Assembly (NCBI GenBank): GCA_950022655.1
Contig: OX465579.1
Coordinates: 134,549,118 to 134,613,117, forward strand
Direction: 5' to 3'
DNA from: Alentia gelatinosa
Lineage: Eukaryota > Annelida > Polychaeta > Phyllodocida > Polynoidae
Length of the DNA stretch: 64,000 bases
This document shows, in pieces, positions 30,301 through 43,500 of the stretch. The notes under the pieces are model-generated. The model was not told the origin of the DNA. It searched no databases and was given only the letters and a program-made list of their open reading frames with translations. Position 1 is the stretch's first letter; the number at the start of each line of letters is the position of its first letter. Made by a program: the position numbers and the translations under genes.

Positions 30301-31365
30301 CGGGAATTATATATTTATGACTGTCAACCAGTGTAATGTCATCTGCAATGATTCTTATTAAACTTTGAACATTTCCATTCATATCACTTATCAAACCCAG
30401 TAACACCTACAATGTCAAAGGATACACATGATGTCTGATATTTTAGTCTTATCTCATTTTATCTCGACAATAAGTGTATGTTTGGCCTAGACCTACATAT
30501 CGCAGTGAATGATTGATAGGTTGACTATTAAGACTGGTCCTAGTTTTCCCCACAACCATGTGACCTCTGGTGTGACCTCTGGTTAACCCTCTTTTAAGAG
30601 AATCTTACAGAGTGACGTCAGAAAGAAATCTCTCTTCACGAGGTCATTTATAGCAGTGTGCTGTAGACAAAAGTACCATAAGTAGGGCAGTCTCAGACAA
30701 GAGGATATGTACGATGTAAACCACGCTTTAAGCTCGAATTTATCAAGAATTTATTACATTGTATTTTAAATCAGAATGTTTTAGCTCCTTCTACAGAGAA
30801 CCTGGAAGTTTTTTCCCCACGTTTGTATATTTGACTGTGTCTTAGGGAGAGGCTTCTGGATGACTCAATGCTCTTTTGTCGTTTATTAAGTAAGCCGTGA
30901 GTTCTTTGTCCCTCCCTCTCCATATATGTAGTTTATTGAGATGATAATGGTACATACGCGGGAGTGGCTTCTATGGCCCCATATATGTATGTAGTTTATG
31001 TTAGTGTCATTTATGGAATTCCCAACGTTTGGAACGCGCTGGTATTGCTGTAGGATCATTTTACCGGATCTAAATGATTGGATTACAATTCTTGCATTAG
31101 TTGTATTTATCATAAGAAAATTCTCCATTGTACCCTAGAAATCTTCCACACAATGATACATTCCTAACAAAAACCAATAGCTCTAACTTAATCTGCGGTA
31201 AATTAAACCCGTCAGTAAAACCCTTCTCTTTCTGAGCCCGGTGGGTCTTATCATGGACAAAGCCGGTGTAAGATTCTCATCAGGTTTGTGTCAGAGACAG
31301 TGCAGAGCACTTAAAAACGTCATGCACGTGTTTTTTCCCCTATGCGTGCCAGCGAACCTAAGTCC

Positions 31366-31374
31366 TGACTCAGC
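31366..31374 (+). promoter_or_regulatory. ARE/MARE-like site TGACTCAGC
   Basis: Matches the core TGACnnnGC bound by CNC-small-Maf dimers. One such 9-mer is expected by chance about every 130 kb when both strands are counted, so it is suggestive only. Confidence 0.25.
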
Positions 31375-32294
31375 CGTTCCCCAGATGGCTCCCCCAGTCC
31401 TGGTCGCGCGCCCTTTGTGTCAAGTCGTCGTAGTTTTTACCATTTCTTCTTTTTTTTATATGTGTGTATTCATTTTTACTATTTTCTTATGAGTGTTCAT
31501 GTTGGGATTTTCTTCTCATTATGCTTGCTTTTGGGGACTGAAAAAAATGACGGAAGTACGCCACTACCTAATATTCGCAGCACATGCCATGTTGGTGTGT
31601 GCCTGTGGGGAGGGGGTGTAGATGGTGGGAGGGAGCTGATGGTTTAGCTGAGCTCCGCTTTGTGTGATTCCTGCGCGATGACTCGGACGGAGCGCGTGGT
31701 ATGGAAACAAGGTCTTGGTCTTGTTGATGTCAACATTTGCGGGTCTGATCGTTCTAGGAAAACGCACCGTGAGCGGACAGAGCGGGGTATGGGCAGGCTC
31801 AGGGCCACCGCCACCACCACCGCGCATCCCGCCGTTATTAAACAAACAGAGAAACCAGGCCTGGCCGCCTATCATACACCACACAAAGGAACAAGGCCAC
31901 TTCCGAGGATCTGGTGGATCTCTCCCACTTACCGACCCCTCCAACCTACCCACCCACTCCTCCCTGGTGCCCCTCTCTGAAACAACTACCGCCCATTGAG
32001 TGTTGGTGGATCCGTTTGACTTATTCATCTGTCACCTTTCAAAAGGTCACCGCCTTTCGTGTTTCTGCGCGTAGATTTTTAACTTCACTCTTGAGTGTGT
32101 TTATTCATCGACTTGTCAGCTTTTCACGTGAGTAATCTGGGAAGGCGGTTGATGATAATTTCTTTAAACCCGGATCAATTAGATGCGGTGATAAATCAAA
32201 CTTAAGTTCTCTTTGTTTTAGTGGAGGGCTTCCCTTAGCTCACATAGACCTTAAAAGGAGGAGTTGCGTGTACACGTTTAAACATGTATATATA

Positions 32295-32413
<119 letters not shown>

Positions 32414-35027
32414 GTCTGTTTATTTTCGTGGAAGAACTTGGGGTAGAGATAGATGTTATTATGCTTTTATATCACGAAGGAAATGTGGCTTAGAGATCCA
32501 CTTACACAACCATATATATCACATGCCACGCCTGGTGGGCGAGGCGTATAACGGGACCAGTGGCACGTCTAAATGACGTGGTGCATGTCAGAGCCTCAAG
32601 GCAGTAGTGTGTCGAAGTCTATCCCGCTGACATCATCATTCATAGAGCCACGCCGTGTCAACCAGGGAAGTTTTCTGTGCATACAGCGCACACCTCAGCG
32701 GTGACGCGTCGCCTGCCCAGCCGTCTGTTGTCAACTATACTACGTCCAACACCAGTTGGCAGGCCCACACGATGAGGTGAATGTCACCCACACGAGATCT
32801 GTAGATAATCTCTTATAACTTTACAGTCTATTATAACTTTAGATACTAGAACGCAGTGACTTTTCATTAACTACTCTATCTAGCTTTGAGCGAATTTTTC
32901 CGTTTTTATCAGCAGATGTTAGATAAACTATAGATGAACCATGTGCAGATATCAGGGCTGAGATGGAGCCAGGATTTCCCGAAGGTAGTTTGGCTGGGGA
33001 TGTTGGAGGAGACCAAAAGGGAAGGGGTTGTTAGTAGGGACAGCTTAATTGACTATACAAACCTGGTTAGGGACCTACGTACGGATTGCACGCGCCTCCG
33101 CGAACATTCGAGGTCCGCTACTGGATGATGTCAAAGAAATATTCATTTCACAGCAAAATACACCCTAGAGCCACAGAGAGGATAAGACCTGGGTCATAGA
33201 AGACATAAAGTGATAAGGAGACAGACTATTTTTATGGGATCCCAATGGATACACTTCTTGAGTTCAAACAGTTGTCGTTTCACTTAGACAAACATATATA
33301 AGTGCAGGCGGGAAACGAATGGACCGTTGAGCAGACGACAATCAGTCAGCGCCGTACAGTAAAAGTTAAAGTCTCAAGCCGCTGTATCCTGGAACCCCAG
33401 AGAAAAAAGAGATCTCCAGGTCTTCGCTGAGTGAGACGGGCCGTAAGGACCGTCACACATCCCAGCCACCTGTCACAACACACTCCCTGACATCATACTC
33501 CACATTAGGTTTAATTCTTGATATCACCTATAGACCTCTCTCGAGACTTTGGGCGGAAAAGGAAAAAGAAAACCTTAAAATTTCTTTTTCGCATATTTCT
33601 TCAAATATGTAGATGCATCGATGTAAAAATGAAGGATATCATACATTATGTAAAACAAAAATGATTGACCAGGTCAGTAAAGAGTAACTGGTTATCTGAA
33701 CGAAACGCGGCTAGAACTTACAAGTGGCTGCTGAGATTCCAAGATAGCGCGGCTGGTAGAATATAGGGCTAGAAGATAATAATGTGCTGCATCATCTTGG
33801 TAGTAGTAGGCCTTAATTGCTGCGACAGCATATTAGCGAATTTCAAATGCTGATGCTATTACCCTTTTGAGGTCTTTGCTGTTGAAAATGCCACAACTGG
33901 CACTTAAAAAACATAACACTTCCCCGGGGATTTTGGTTAAAGGCAAGAAACAAAGGGAATGTTTTAGGTAAAGCTTTAAGAAAAAGGTGATTTAGATCCC
34001 ATTAGATGTATCCTAGATATAAATCTCTGACATTCTAGTAGGATATATGGGATTATGGAAACACATAAATGTATTGGTTAAATGCGTCAAGGGAAATTCG
34101 CATTGAATAGCTGCCAAATGTCAAATCTTTTAAAACAGAACGACGAAACACATATAATTGCTGTATCACTACATTCATAACATTTATTTCTTTAACCTTT
34201 CTTGCTATGTTTAAGAGAAAGCGAAACATTGGTGAATCTATCTAAACTTCCTTGTTGGTATTTGGAGGAGGGGTGCGACGCCGTTGTTTTGCTATTCCTG
34301 TCCCGAGAGGTAGGCCACAGCGTGCCTTGTTCTCCCGGAAATAATCCTGTGTTTCCTTACCTCAAAGTGAAGATTGAAAGAAAACTCGTTATCCTTTATT
34401 TACCTGTCGATATTGAAGAATATACATTCAAATATAGTGCATCTCACAAATTTTACAAGTATATCACGGGTGGAAACAAGTATTGGTATTAGTTAGTTAA
34501 ATTTTAGAATGCAAATCGACAAATTGAACACGATTGCTTTACCAAACAAAACAAAAAACAAAAAATTCTAAGAATGAACACGTTTCACCAAGTATATATA
34601 CAGCAAAGGTAACCCCCCCCCCCCCCCACCAACCAGCATCACTGTTTCAGTACAGTGTAGTTAAAACCTGTGTCAGTTAAAAATGTACACACTTTTATAA
34701 TGATGATATCACCCACCCAAGATGTATTGAAAGTGGACCACGGTCTATGTGGCAACCACATACAGGAATTCACTTTATGTAACTAATATCATCTTTTATG
34801 TTCACTAATCCCCAGTTATCATGATTAAAAAGAAACCTAATAGCCATTCTGCCCTGGAACCTTCTTGAATACATCCACAAATGACACCCAAATATTCAGG
34901 GTTGCCTTAGTTAAAATTGGCAACAGCATTAACACTAGAAAAACAACATATGATGTGTTAGCGAGTATGTGTAAGCGAGTATTGAGATTTGGTTGAGTAT
35001 TGAGATTTGTATTGTCCTTTTTTCCAG

Positions 35028-35120
35028 GAGCATTCGGTGATAATGCCTCCAGTAGGCAGCCACTCGCATTATGTACCACAGTCCCCGGCTACCACAATGC
35101 AGGACGAACCACTAAACCTG
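35028..35120 (+). CDS. maf: Small-Maf transcription factor, coding exon 2
   Basis: 93 bp, 31 codons, between a strong acceptor (CCTTTTTTCCAG, AG at 35026-35027) and a consensus donor (CTG before GTAAGT). Read in phase 0 from exon 1 it gives EHSVIMPPVGSHSHYVPQ and ends MQDEPLNL. That end abuts VKKEES of exon 3, matching the position of the VKKE/VKRE motif just before the Maf homology region in vertebrate small Mafs. Two methionines (codon 6 and the one in MQDEPLNL) could start a short, classical-size small Maf. PLNLVKK resembles a CtBP-binding motif. Confidence 0.75.
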
Positions 35121-38100
35121 GTAAGTACACTAACTTTGATACCAGACAATTTGTTGTCTTCATCCTTGAACAACACCTGAACCCCAAATCTGACCCTAAT
35201 TGTAGTATATGGAATATATTGTAGTTCAAGAGAATATTTCTTCTTTGAAGATGATTTATGTTGCGTGTAACAGTACTGAGGTTGACTTTGAGAATAGTAC
35301 GTCGTAATACGTAAACAAGTCAGATGGGAGGGGCAGGTGCAGGATATGCATGGATGCTCCAAGGCTGCCAGCAAAGCGAAACGTATATCTGTTTATGCAG
35401 GATATCGGGTGAGATGGCGATTACACATTCCCTTTTTAAAGGAGTGTTATGCTGCAATATCGTACTAAGTTATGATGTCAGTATTAGTTTATGAAAATAA
35501 ATAGTGAAAGCATGGGCATATTTTCAATGACAAATATCAGCTATTTTACTACATTGTTTTCCTGAAGTACCCAGGTACATGTACATGTACTTAACATATA
35601 TATACATATTTGCACTTTTATTATGTAACAAGAAACATATATACCATGTGGAATATTTCTGAAGCAAATGCTCAACAGCTGATTCCATCCAACTGGAACT
35701 CTGATTTTGTCGAGTAGTTAGATCAGTGACAATTATAGTAAGTATATCGGTGTAGGGTAAATTGGGCATTGCATTTCTAGCGTGTTGTGCAGAGGTTGAA
35801 GCCCTTCTTTACGTCTCCTTGATTATGTATCTCAGTAATACAGTCCGATCTATGCCTCATTTAAAACAAATATATCCTTTATTTCAATTGAAAATCATAT
35901 ACATAACAAAGCACCTGTTACTACAACCAATTGTCATGCTTGCTTTTTACAATTGCTTAAGCAACACATGACAAGTATGTCATTTTAGAGGGACCAAGAC
36001 ACCATTTCCTTAGAACTCCTTAGCTGTCTCATAACTAGGTTAGTTTTACGGCTTTTTCCCTCTCAACGGTAACTGACATCCGGGACATCCTGTGCCAAAC
36101 ATGTTTGTAATGCTGCGTACCGGACACGTCAGAGAAACCCGCCAGGCGGGGCCGGAGTTGGTCGACGTCACAACGTTCTGTGGCGCAGCAAAACAAGGGA
36201 CGTGCTGCCCTGACAAGACGTATAGAATATACAGTAATTTGTCCACTTTAGCCTGTGCATCGTCATCATGAATCCTTACCCTCCACCTGTCTAGAATAAA
36301 CATGCTTTGAATAGAATATGTTTGTTAAAAAATAGCCCTGCTAAATGAAGCCTTTTCTGATAATTATGCTATTATATATATAATTAATCGGGACGTAGCT
36401 ATGTATTTAGTTATTTTATTGGTAATCATTCATCTTGCCCTATCCGCTCCGCCTGTAGTCAAGAGTCTATTACCAGAGAAATAGAAAATATAAGGTTTAC
36501 ATGGATTTAGCATAGTATATTGTTACTTTCCTAAGCCTGGATACCTTACATTTGTTAAATATCGGGAATGTTTCATGGAGAGCATAATCACTTTTGAGAT
36601 GTTTGGTCGAACTGGATTTTCCTATGTATATATCGCCATATATCACTCATAATGGAGTTAGATATTATCAATTATATAATTGTTGGGGAATCACAATATA
36701 TGTACACGGTGCTTTTGTACGTTCTCAACTGTTTCAGTTTATAAGGCTTACTATATATAGGTAATCATTTAGCGAAATGTAATATGTGGATGTTTCCATG
36801 CATTTATTTTTTTTCTGTGCAAACTCCTAAGTTTGAAGCATGTACTTTAGACATCTGTCGAAGTGCGATTTTGCTATGTTTGTTGCACCTCTCTATATGC
36901 ATCTTTAGGGTGTAGGTCCAAATTGACAATATATTACCCCACGGGCTCCATCCCCACCTGTCATTAGTGAAGTCGGTCAGGTTATTTGCGTATTTATTTC
37001 CCCATTGACGTCACATCTAGAATATTACTAAGTAATGGGATCTCGAATTATAACTCGGCCAAGGTGATCACACCAATTACAGTTTGGACCATGCGTGTAG
37101 AATTAGTGCAACTCACGTGAACTATGTCGACGATTAAATTGTAGTGAGATTGAGGATAATAGGTCACTAAACACTAAAGGCTGTGAATGATGGCATGTTT
37201 CCCTATTAATCTTATTTGAGAATTTATTTTTGGTAGTTCTCCAAATAGAGAAATGATAGTTAAAAAAAAACTAACAAGGTAATTATAGGATGTAGGGAAC
37301 TCGCACTGACACGTCATCATCATCATATAGAGGAGCGGAGTGCATATATATATATATGTCCTAACCCTGTGTGGAGTAATAGTCATATTGTCATATTAAT
37401 ACGTTTCGATAGCTTTTATCTAAACCCCTGACCCCTGCAGGTGGAAATACCAATTATACATTACACGTTAGCTGTACCGTTTCGCCACGCTACTCTTAAA
37501 GATCAGGACACCTTCGGACACAGACGCCATTATATGATGTATATAAAATCAGGTTTATGTTGTTTTGGTTCGGTTACTATTAGACTCGAAAATTGTCGGT
37601 TTTTATGAAGACCTCCTCACTGGAGTCTCTGATTTAGATAGACTTCTATTTGTAAAAGGTATAACGCTATACATAATGTTTGTCCTCGCTGCATATTGAT
37701 CGACGGTTTTGGAACATTGAATTACTTAAATCCCAAATGCAGTTTTATACATATACCGCCAGTTATTATCTCCTCTCAATTTTATATTATAACCATGTTA
37801 GAAATGAAACTTTGGGCAACAAATTATCTGCTGCCATCTAGTGTTCTTTTGTCGTATTAGAGGCCGGCCTGATGTTGGACACAACTAGCGACCATGTTGA
37901 ATCAAGATACTTGATGTTTTCATTTTGATATGATGCACAAGCCAGGGTATGGTCTTTGCCGAAACCACGAAGAAGAAGAAGAAAAAAGAATCTAAAACTC
38001 CAGGTAGTGCCAAAATCTTTTGAACAAACCCGCGAAACGATGCTCAAATTAATTGTTTCCCAAGTCAGATCTAGCTCTCCAATCACTGATCTAGCGCTCC

Positions 38101-39491
38101 AATTAACCCCCAATTAATACACAATCCACTCTCGTACTTCATGTTGTTATCTACTCAGGGGTGAGGTGGGCCTCTGGATTAGTGTATTGTGGCTATCGAA
38201 ACCACTGTGTTTTCCAGGCCTGAGCTAAGTCAGTCTCCTGCGGGTGTGTCTCGAGTTGTTAGGGAATTTCTGATTGTAACTTATCACTTATCATCGTGCC
38301 CCATGAGAATTATCACAGGCATTATACAAAGGGCAGGGTTTATCTGCAACAGGAAACATCCTGAATACACATCTAGGAAGATAATACAACTTGAAAGTGT
38401 AAACAGTACACTCAAAAATCACGTAATCCCAGTGAAGATTGATTTTGTCGGCATTGATTATGAAAACCGAACGTCAGAAGTATCTCATGCCAGACTTTTA
38501 TCAGACTTGAGCCAACGGATGACCTATTCAAATGTCATTTTATCTTTCTCGACCTCTGTACTTAAAGAACTGATCTCCAGACAACCTTTAATGAATGGAC
38601 AAATGTTCATGTATATAGAATGACGACGGATGTAGAAGAATCATGACGGGAGGTATCGACTTCAGACTTACATATTATTGTTATTCTACGTATTGTTCTT
38701 GTAAAACCTTGACCCAGATGTGAGTGTCTTTTGAAGTTGTGCAGGCACTTCTTTGTGGGTGCACCACTGAGTACATTGAAGGGCTCACCCTCTGCATACA
38801 TCCGCCTTTCCACTGAGTGTTGATTCGCTACCGTTAACCTGCAATGGATACCATATGATATGCGAGAGGCCGTGATAATCTTTTCTAGCTGGCTTGGGGG
38901 ACAAAGTGCTGTTTACCGAAACCTATGTCTTAATTCAGTTTTAAATTCACGGAACTACCACTTTCTCAACTTCGTTGAAAGAAAAAAGAGAGTCGTAGAG
39001 AATTCATTGTGGTGACGGTGATTGAGTCATACTTTCACACTCTCTTAAAAGTAAACAATGATAGGTTGTTATGATTTGTTATGATTAGTAAGGGCCGAGT
39101 TTCTAGCATTATACGACCACCGAAACAAAATGGGAGGAAATGATAGATATGTATGGTATTTTACCTTAGTACAAATGATTCCTGGAATTTCCCTTAGATC
39201 CGACTAATATAAATAGGTTATCGCATGAAGGCAAAGGTGGAGTGGTTAATATACTTAAGGACAAGTATAGATCCTCTGCTCTATACATTCTGATTCCATG
39301 AGGGTTTGCATAGAGTGACCTGGCTCAGCTCTGTAGGCTATGAAGCTGCCAGAGAAAGAGAATTTTTTGACTTGGAAAGCATGCGAGACACTTTCTGAGA
39401 CGTGCTGCCTCTGTGTTTGACTAGTGATGCTTTTAACAATTAAATACCAGCCAAGGGAGACGGACGCGCGCGCGGGCGTCTGTTGTCTCGC

Positions 39492-39610
39492 GTTCCCATG
39501 GTAACCTCTCCGTTTCCGCTTCATCACTGGGTAGTTGTTGACCCGCATACCCCCGCCCAACTTCCTCCTGTGACGTCACACGGCAGACGTCTGAGGACCT
39601 ACTGACGTCA
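39492..39610. promoter_or_regulatory. X-box-like site and two consensus CREs
   Basis: GTTCCCATGGTAAC (39492-39505) fits the RFX X-box with one deviation. Perfect TGACGTCA palindromes follow at 39571-39578 and 39603-39610. The surrounding 150 bp is CpG-rich, unlike the rest of the intron. This looks like an enhancer or internal promoter; function is inferred. Confidence 0.5.
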
Positions 39611-40229
39611 GAGTATTGTTGTCATGTCTATGTGTTGAGTCCATCTACCTGTCGTCACAAATAGACCCGACTGCCTAGCAGTCACCGAAATAGAAACTCC
39701 CAGGCGAGCATTCGAGTAAGGTCACATGAAATTCAGAACACATGATTATATATATAAATAAGTATATCGATATAATTTTCCTGCATTCTGCATTACTCCC
39801 CTCTCAAAATGAGGTGGTAGTGGACTAGGCCTCCCAAGCATGTTATCACGAAGACAGCAGGCATGCGTCAGTCTTGACAACAAACCTGAATTACTCTGTA
39901 TCTGAAATGGAAAATTAAATACTTTTATTTCAATCAAAATCTTGTTGATACCGCCCCAGCCTGTTCTGTCAATTGTAACTGTATACAGATAACCCGTTAG
40001 TTGGTATTTGTCGATTGAAATACATGTATATTAAAAATCGTATCATTTGCTTCAAAAACTTCCATAAGATCCACAAGCCAATAACGTCAATAACTTTTTA
40101 GGAATCATCAGTATTTATTGTGTTTATAATAGTTGTTAAAACTAGCATTAACAATAGACACAACTTTGGGTCCTTTGGTTTTAGCCTTCTTCTGCAATAT
40201 AAAAAGAAATAAAATCATGTCCATAAAAT

Positions 40230-40520
40230 GTGATGCTGCCACGCGACGAGGCAGCGCTCACCTGAGCAGACACGGTGGCCTCCCTCAGAACGGGGGCGTG
40301 GGGCCGCCTTCACGTCGTGCTGATCGTGGTCGGGGGGGGGGGGGGGGGGGGGGTTAACGATGTGAGGTGTGTGGGCGGGCGCCAGTGCAAAGCGTCGTGT
40401 TGAGTTTGGTCGCACCGTGCCAGGCGCCAGCTACAAAGGCAAGAGGCCACGATCCTGTCCTTCTCAACCACCGCCCTCCCCCTCCCTTTTCAACCTGCTC
40501 CTAGCCACTCCCCCTCCTGC
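40230..40520. other. GC-rich island with G22 homopolymer in intron 2
   Basis: CpG-rich segment including an uninterrupted run of 22 G (40332-40353) followed by GTTAAC. It could be an internal promoter; no exon is proven. Confidence 0.4.
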
Positions 40521-43500
40521 TCTTCGAGGGTGCTTAGCAAGAGCAGGCACATTGGTAGATAGCCGCTGTTATGCCTCCGGTTTTCAATTATGGACTTGCA
40601 AGACTATATTATAGAATTGAAAATTTGTGGGAGGGATAAGTGGGGCTGTCACCATTGAAATTTCAATATAAGGCGAAGTACTGAGTCGCAAGTAAATATA
40701 TCTTAACTAGGAAAAGTAAACAACATGAAGATACGTGTGTGAATATGCAGTTTAAATGTTTGAAGAAGTAGTTGCCCAAAAAAGTAAATATTGTTGATTA
40801 GTAACAACTCTGTCATTGAATTTCAAAAAGCAAATGATTTTCTTTTAACATCCACATTGTTCCTGTAGGAAGCTGTGTTAACCAGGCGCTTCATAGGAGA
40901 TAATTTTCATTTCATTAAAAAAAGGACATTTCTTCCTGAGACGATGCTGCTGATTTGAGAATACTAACCGGGTTCAAGAGTCCTACTTACTGCGCTATAA
41001 TCAGCCTTCTATGTATGCTCTACATCCATGTAACTTGAACCATACCACATAAACCTGATATGTCTGCGCGGTAGTGAAAAGATCAGGTTCTACTCGCAAA
41101 CCATGAAATTCTTCATTTCTGAGCCAGTGATTTTTGTGTTCTAAGACGCAGAGGCAGACGACATTCTTAGGATATAATGCGCCGTGTGCGAATGTCACAT
41201 GGACGAACAGAGCGAAAAGGTTCAAATAATAAGTCATAAACAGTCTGTGGTCTCGCATTCACAGCAGAAATGTTGTCGGGAGGTAGTTGTTCAGAACGTT
41301 TGCTTAATACTTCCATAGATCCTGGAATCCAGATGTGAGCGCTATTAGTTACCCTAGAGTTCTATACAACTTTACCCTTTGGAAGTGAGACTTTGTTTCT
41401 GTATCTTTCGGGTATATAATTTTTTTTTGTGATATAAATGTAACGCGGATGTGATGTGCTACTGGTTTCTCGCCTCCTCAGGCTAGCCTGGTTGAGCTCC
41501 CCTGTAGGTTGATGAGAGCCTACCTGAACAGATGTCAGTAGAGAAGTACAGGCATAGCCTGTCTGTTAATGGGCCTCGAGGCCCTAATGGCTGTGCTACT
41601 TTATAATATCTAAGTATGAACGAGTCAAATATTCAAATATATACAAATATTGTCCACTTCTTAATGAATGCCTACATCACTGAACCATCTATTTGTATGG
41701 GCCGTATCTGTATTTGCATGCATGTTGCACTATGCAATTTACTGTCCTGTCTTTGTCATGTCCTACTTTGTATAAAGATACGGCTGCTGCCCACTTTTCC
41801 ATGGAAATCCAATTTTTTATTTCAATATATAAACTTATTTTTATTTCTGTAAAACAAAGATGATATTGATTGTAATTACCCTATTCACGCCAATGAAATA
41901 TGTCAGTGGTTTGTACCTCACCACAGACCCTTTTCAACCACTTCTCAGTCTCTCTGAGGCAGTAAATTACGCTTGGAAAATATTTCCATTTCATTATGGC
42001 AACTGACCTTCCTGTGTATATATTATTTTTCGGCGGTACAAGGAAGGAAGCCTACATCCTTTAGACGATTGCGCTTTGTCCTAATCCTGATCTTTTTTAT
42101 CTATAAGTAAAAGAGTGTAAGTAAAGCACATGTACGTCATAGCATCTCACTTGGGCTTGATATCAAAGAGAAACAAAAAAATGGATGTCTTTGACTGACG
42201 CACAATCTATGCTTTGACTATTCCATTGGAATTATTACGCAGGTCTAGTATAACCATTGTCAATGTATATATATGTACTGCACATTACTCACTGGCGACT
42301 ACACCACACCTCATCTACGATTTAGTTTAAATCATGAAACAATAAGGGGAGTGTCATAGGGGTTAAGAACTGATTTCGAGGTTTTTTTTCACAAAGAAAG
42401 GAGGATCTTGTTAACCACAATTCCAACTATGGGAACTCTCTCAAGGATCTGGTTAAAATGTAAATCATATGTCACGAAATTGATGAGTCATTGCCAGCTT
42501 CTATTTTAACAAATCATGTTTATATTTGTTAACGATTCTTGATATAACAAATTCTTACGTTTGATACAACAAACATCGATTGCTTTCTCAATAAGGGAAT
42601 ATATAAAGTTAGTTATTTGCATAGCAAGACCGGTTCCGCTTTTCAAGTATACTACCCTTGACTACACTACGTAATGGGATGTATAGACATACGAGTACAT
42701 TTTAGGTTTACCTTATTCATGTGCAAAAGTGTGAATTTGTCATTAAGTGCACAAATACTAATAAGTCGTCACTCTTTAAGCGTAACTACCCAGACGTATC
42801 AAGATTCTTCACAGACCTGGTGAACAGAGCAACACAATGAGGGTACACACTCTGCCTTGACTCGCTGAATGTTTGAATTAGTAACACTTTCATGGATGTA
42901 CATTTCTAACGAAGAAGATTTCTTTTCATTTTGTTTCAATCATTAATGTTTCGATAGAAAATATCTGGCGAATATTAACGTAAAACCCCGTATATGCTTG
43001 AAACTACAAATCATTGCATCATGATGATATAATCATAAGTATTAACTTTCATCCATAAAAATAAACCACTCCCATTTCTCAGAAGTATCGTGGCTCCCTG
43101 AGAAAATGTCCATTCCGAGATTCCTCGTGTTCAGTGTACAAGTGGAAAACTTCAGTTTTTTTATTCCATGTCAAACCGTAAACATGGAAGATTTATTCTG
43201 AGATTGAATCATGATCAACATACTTGACATGAGGCTGATGATATGGGAAACACGGGTACTACTAAGAACTGTTTACTTAGCTATACATGGGATGGAGCAT
43301 TGCCAACCAGGCACTGCTGTGCTGTATTAAGTAATCTGCACGAGACCGCATAGTTGACGATTTCGTTTTGGCTGTTACCGCTCCCAAGTCATTATGTTTA
43401 ACTTCCTCAGGGCCCTGGTCGAGTAGACGTAGTGAAAGCATGTGAACATGTGTAGTTAAGCAAGATATCTAAAGCCGTAAAATATATACGTGGAATCTTT

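Noticed and set aside
31366..31374. Autoregulatory ARE as a firm call
   Set aside because: A single 9-mer is compatible with chance; it is kept only as a low-confidence site.
38189..38623. A 144-codon single-exon gene
   Set aside because: There is no recognisable domain or clear flanking signals, and it lies within the Maf intron; a chance frame is likely.
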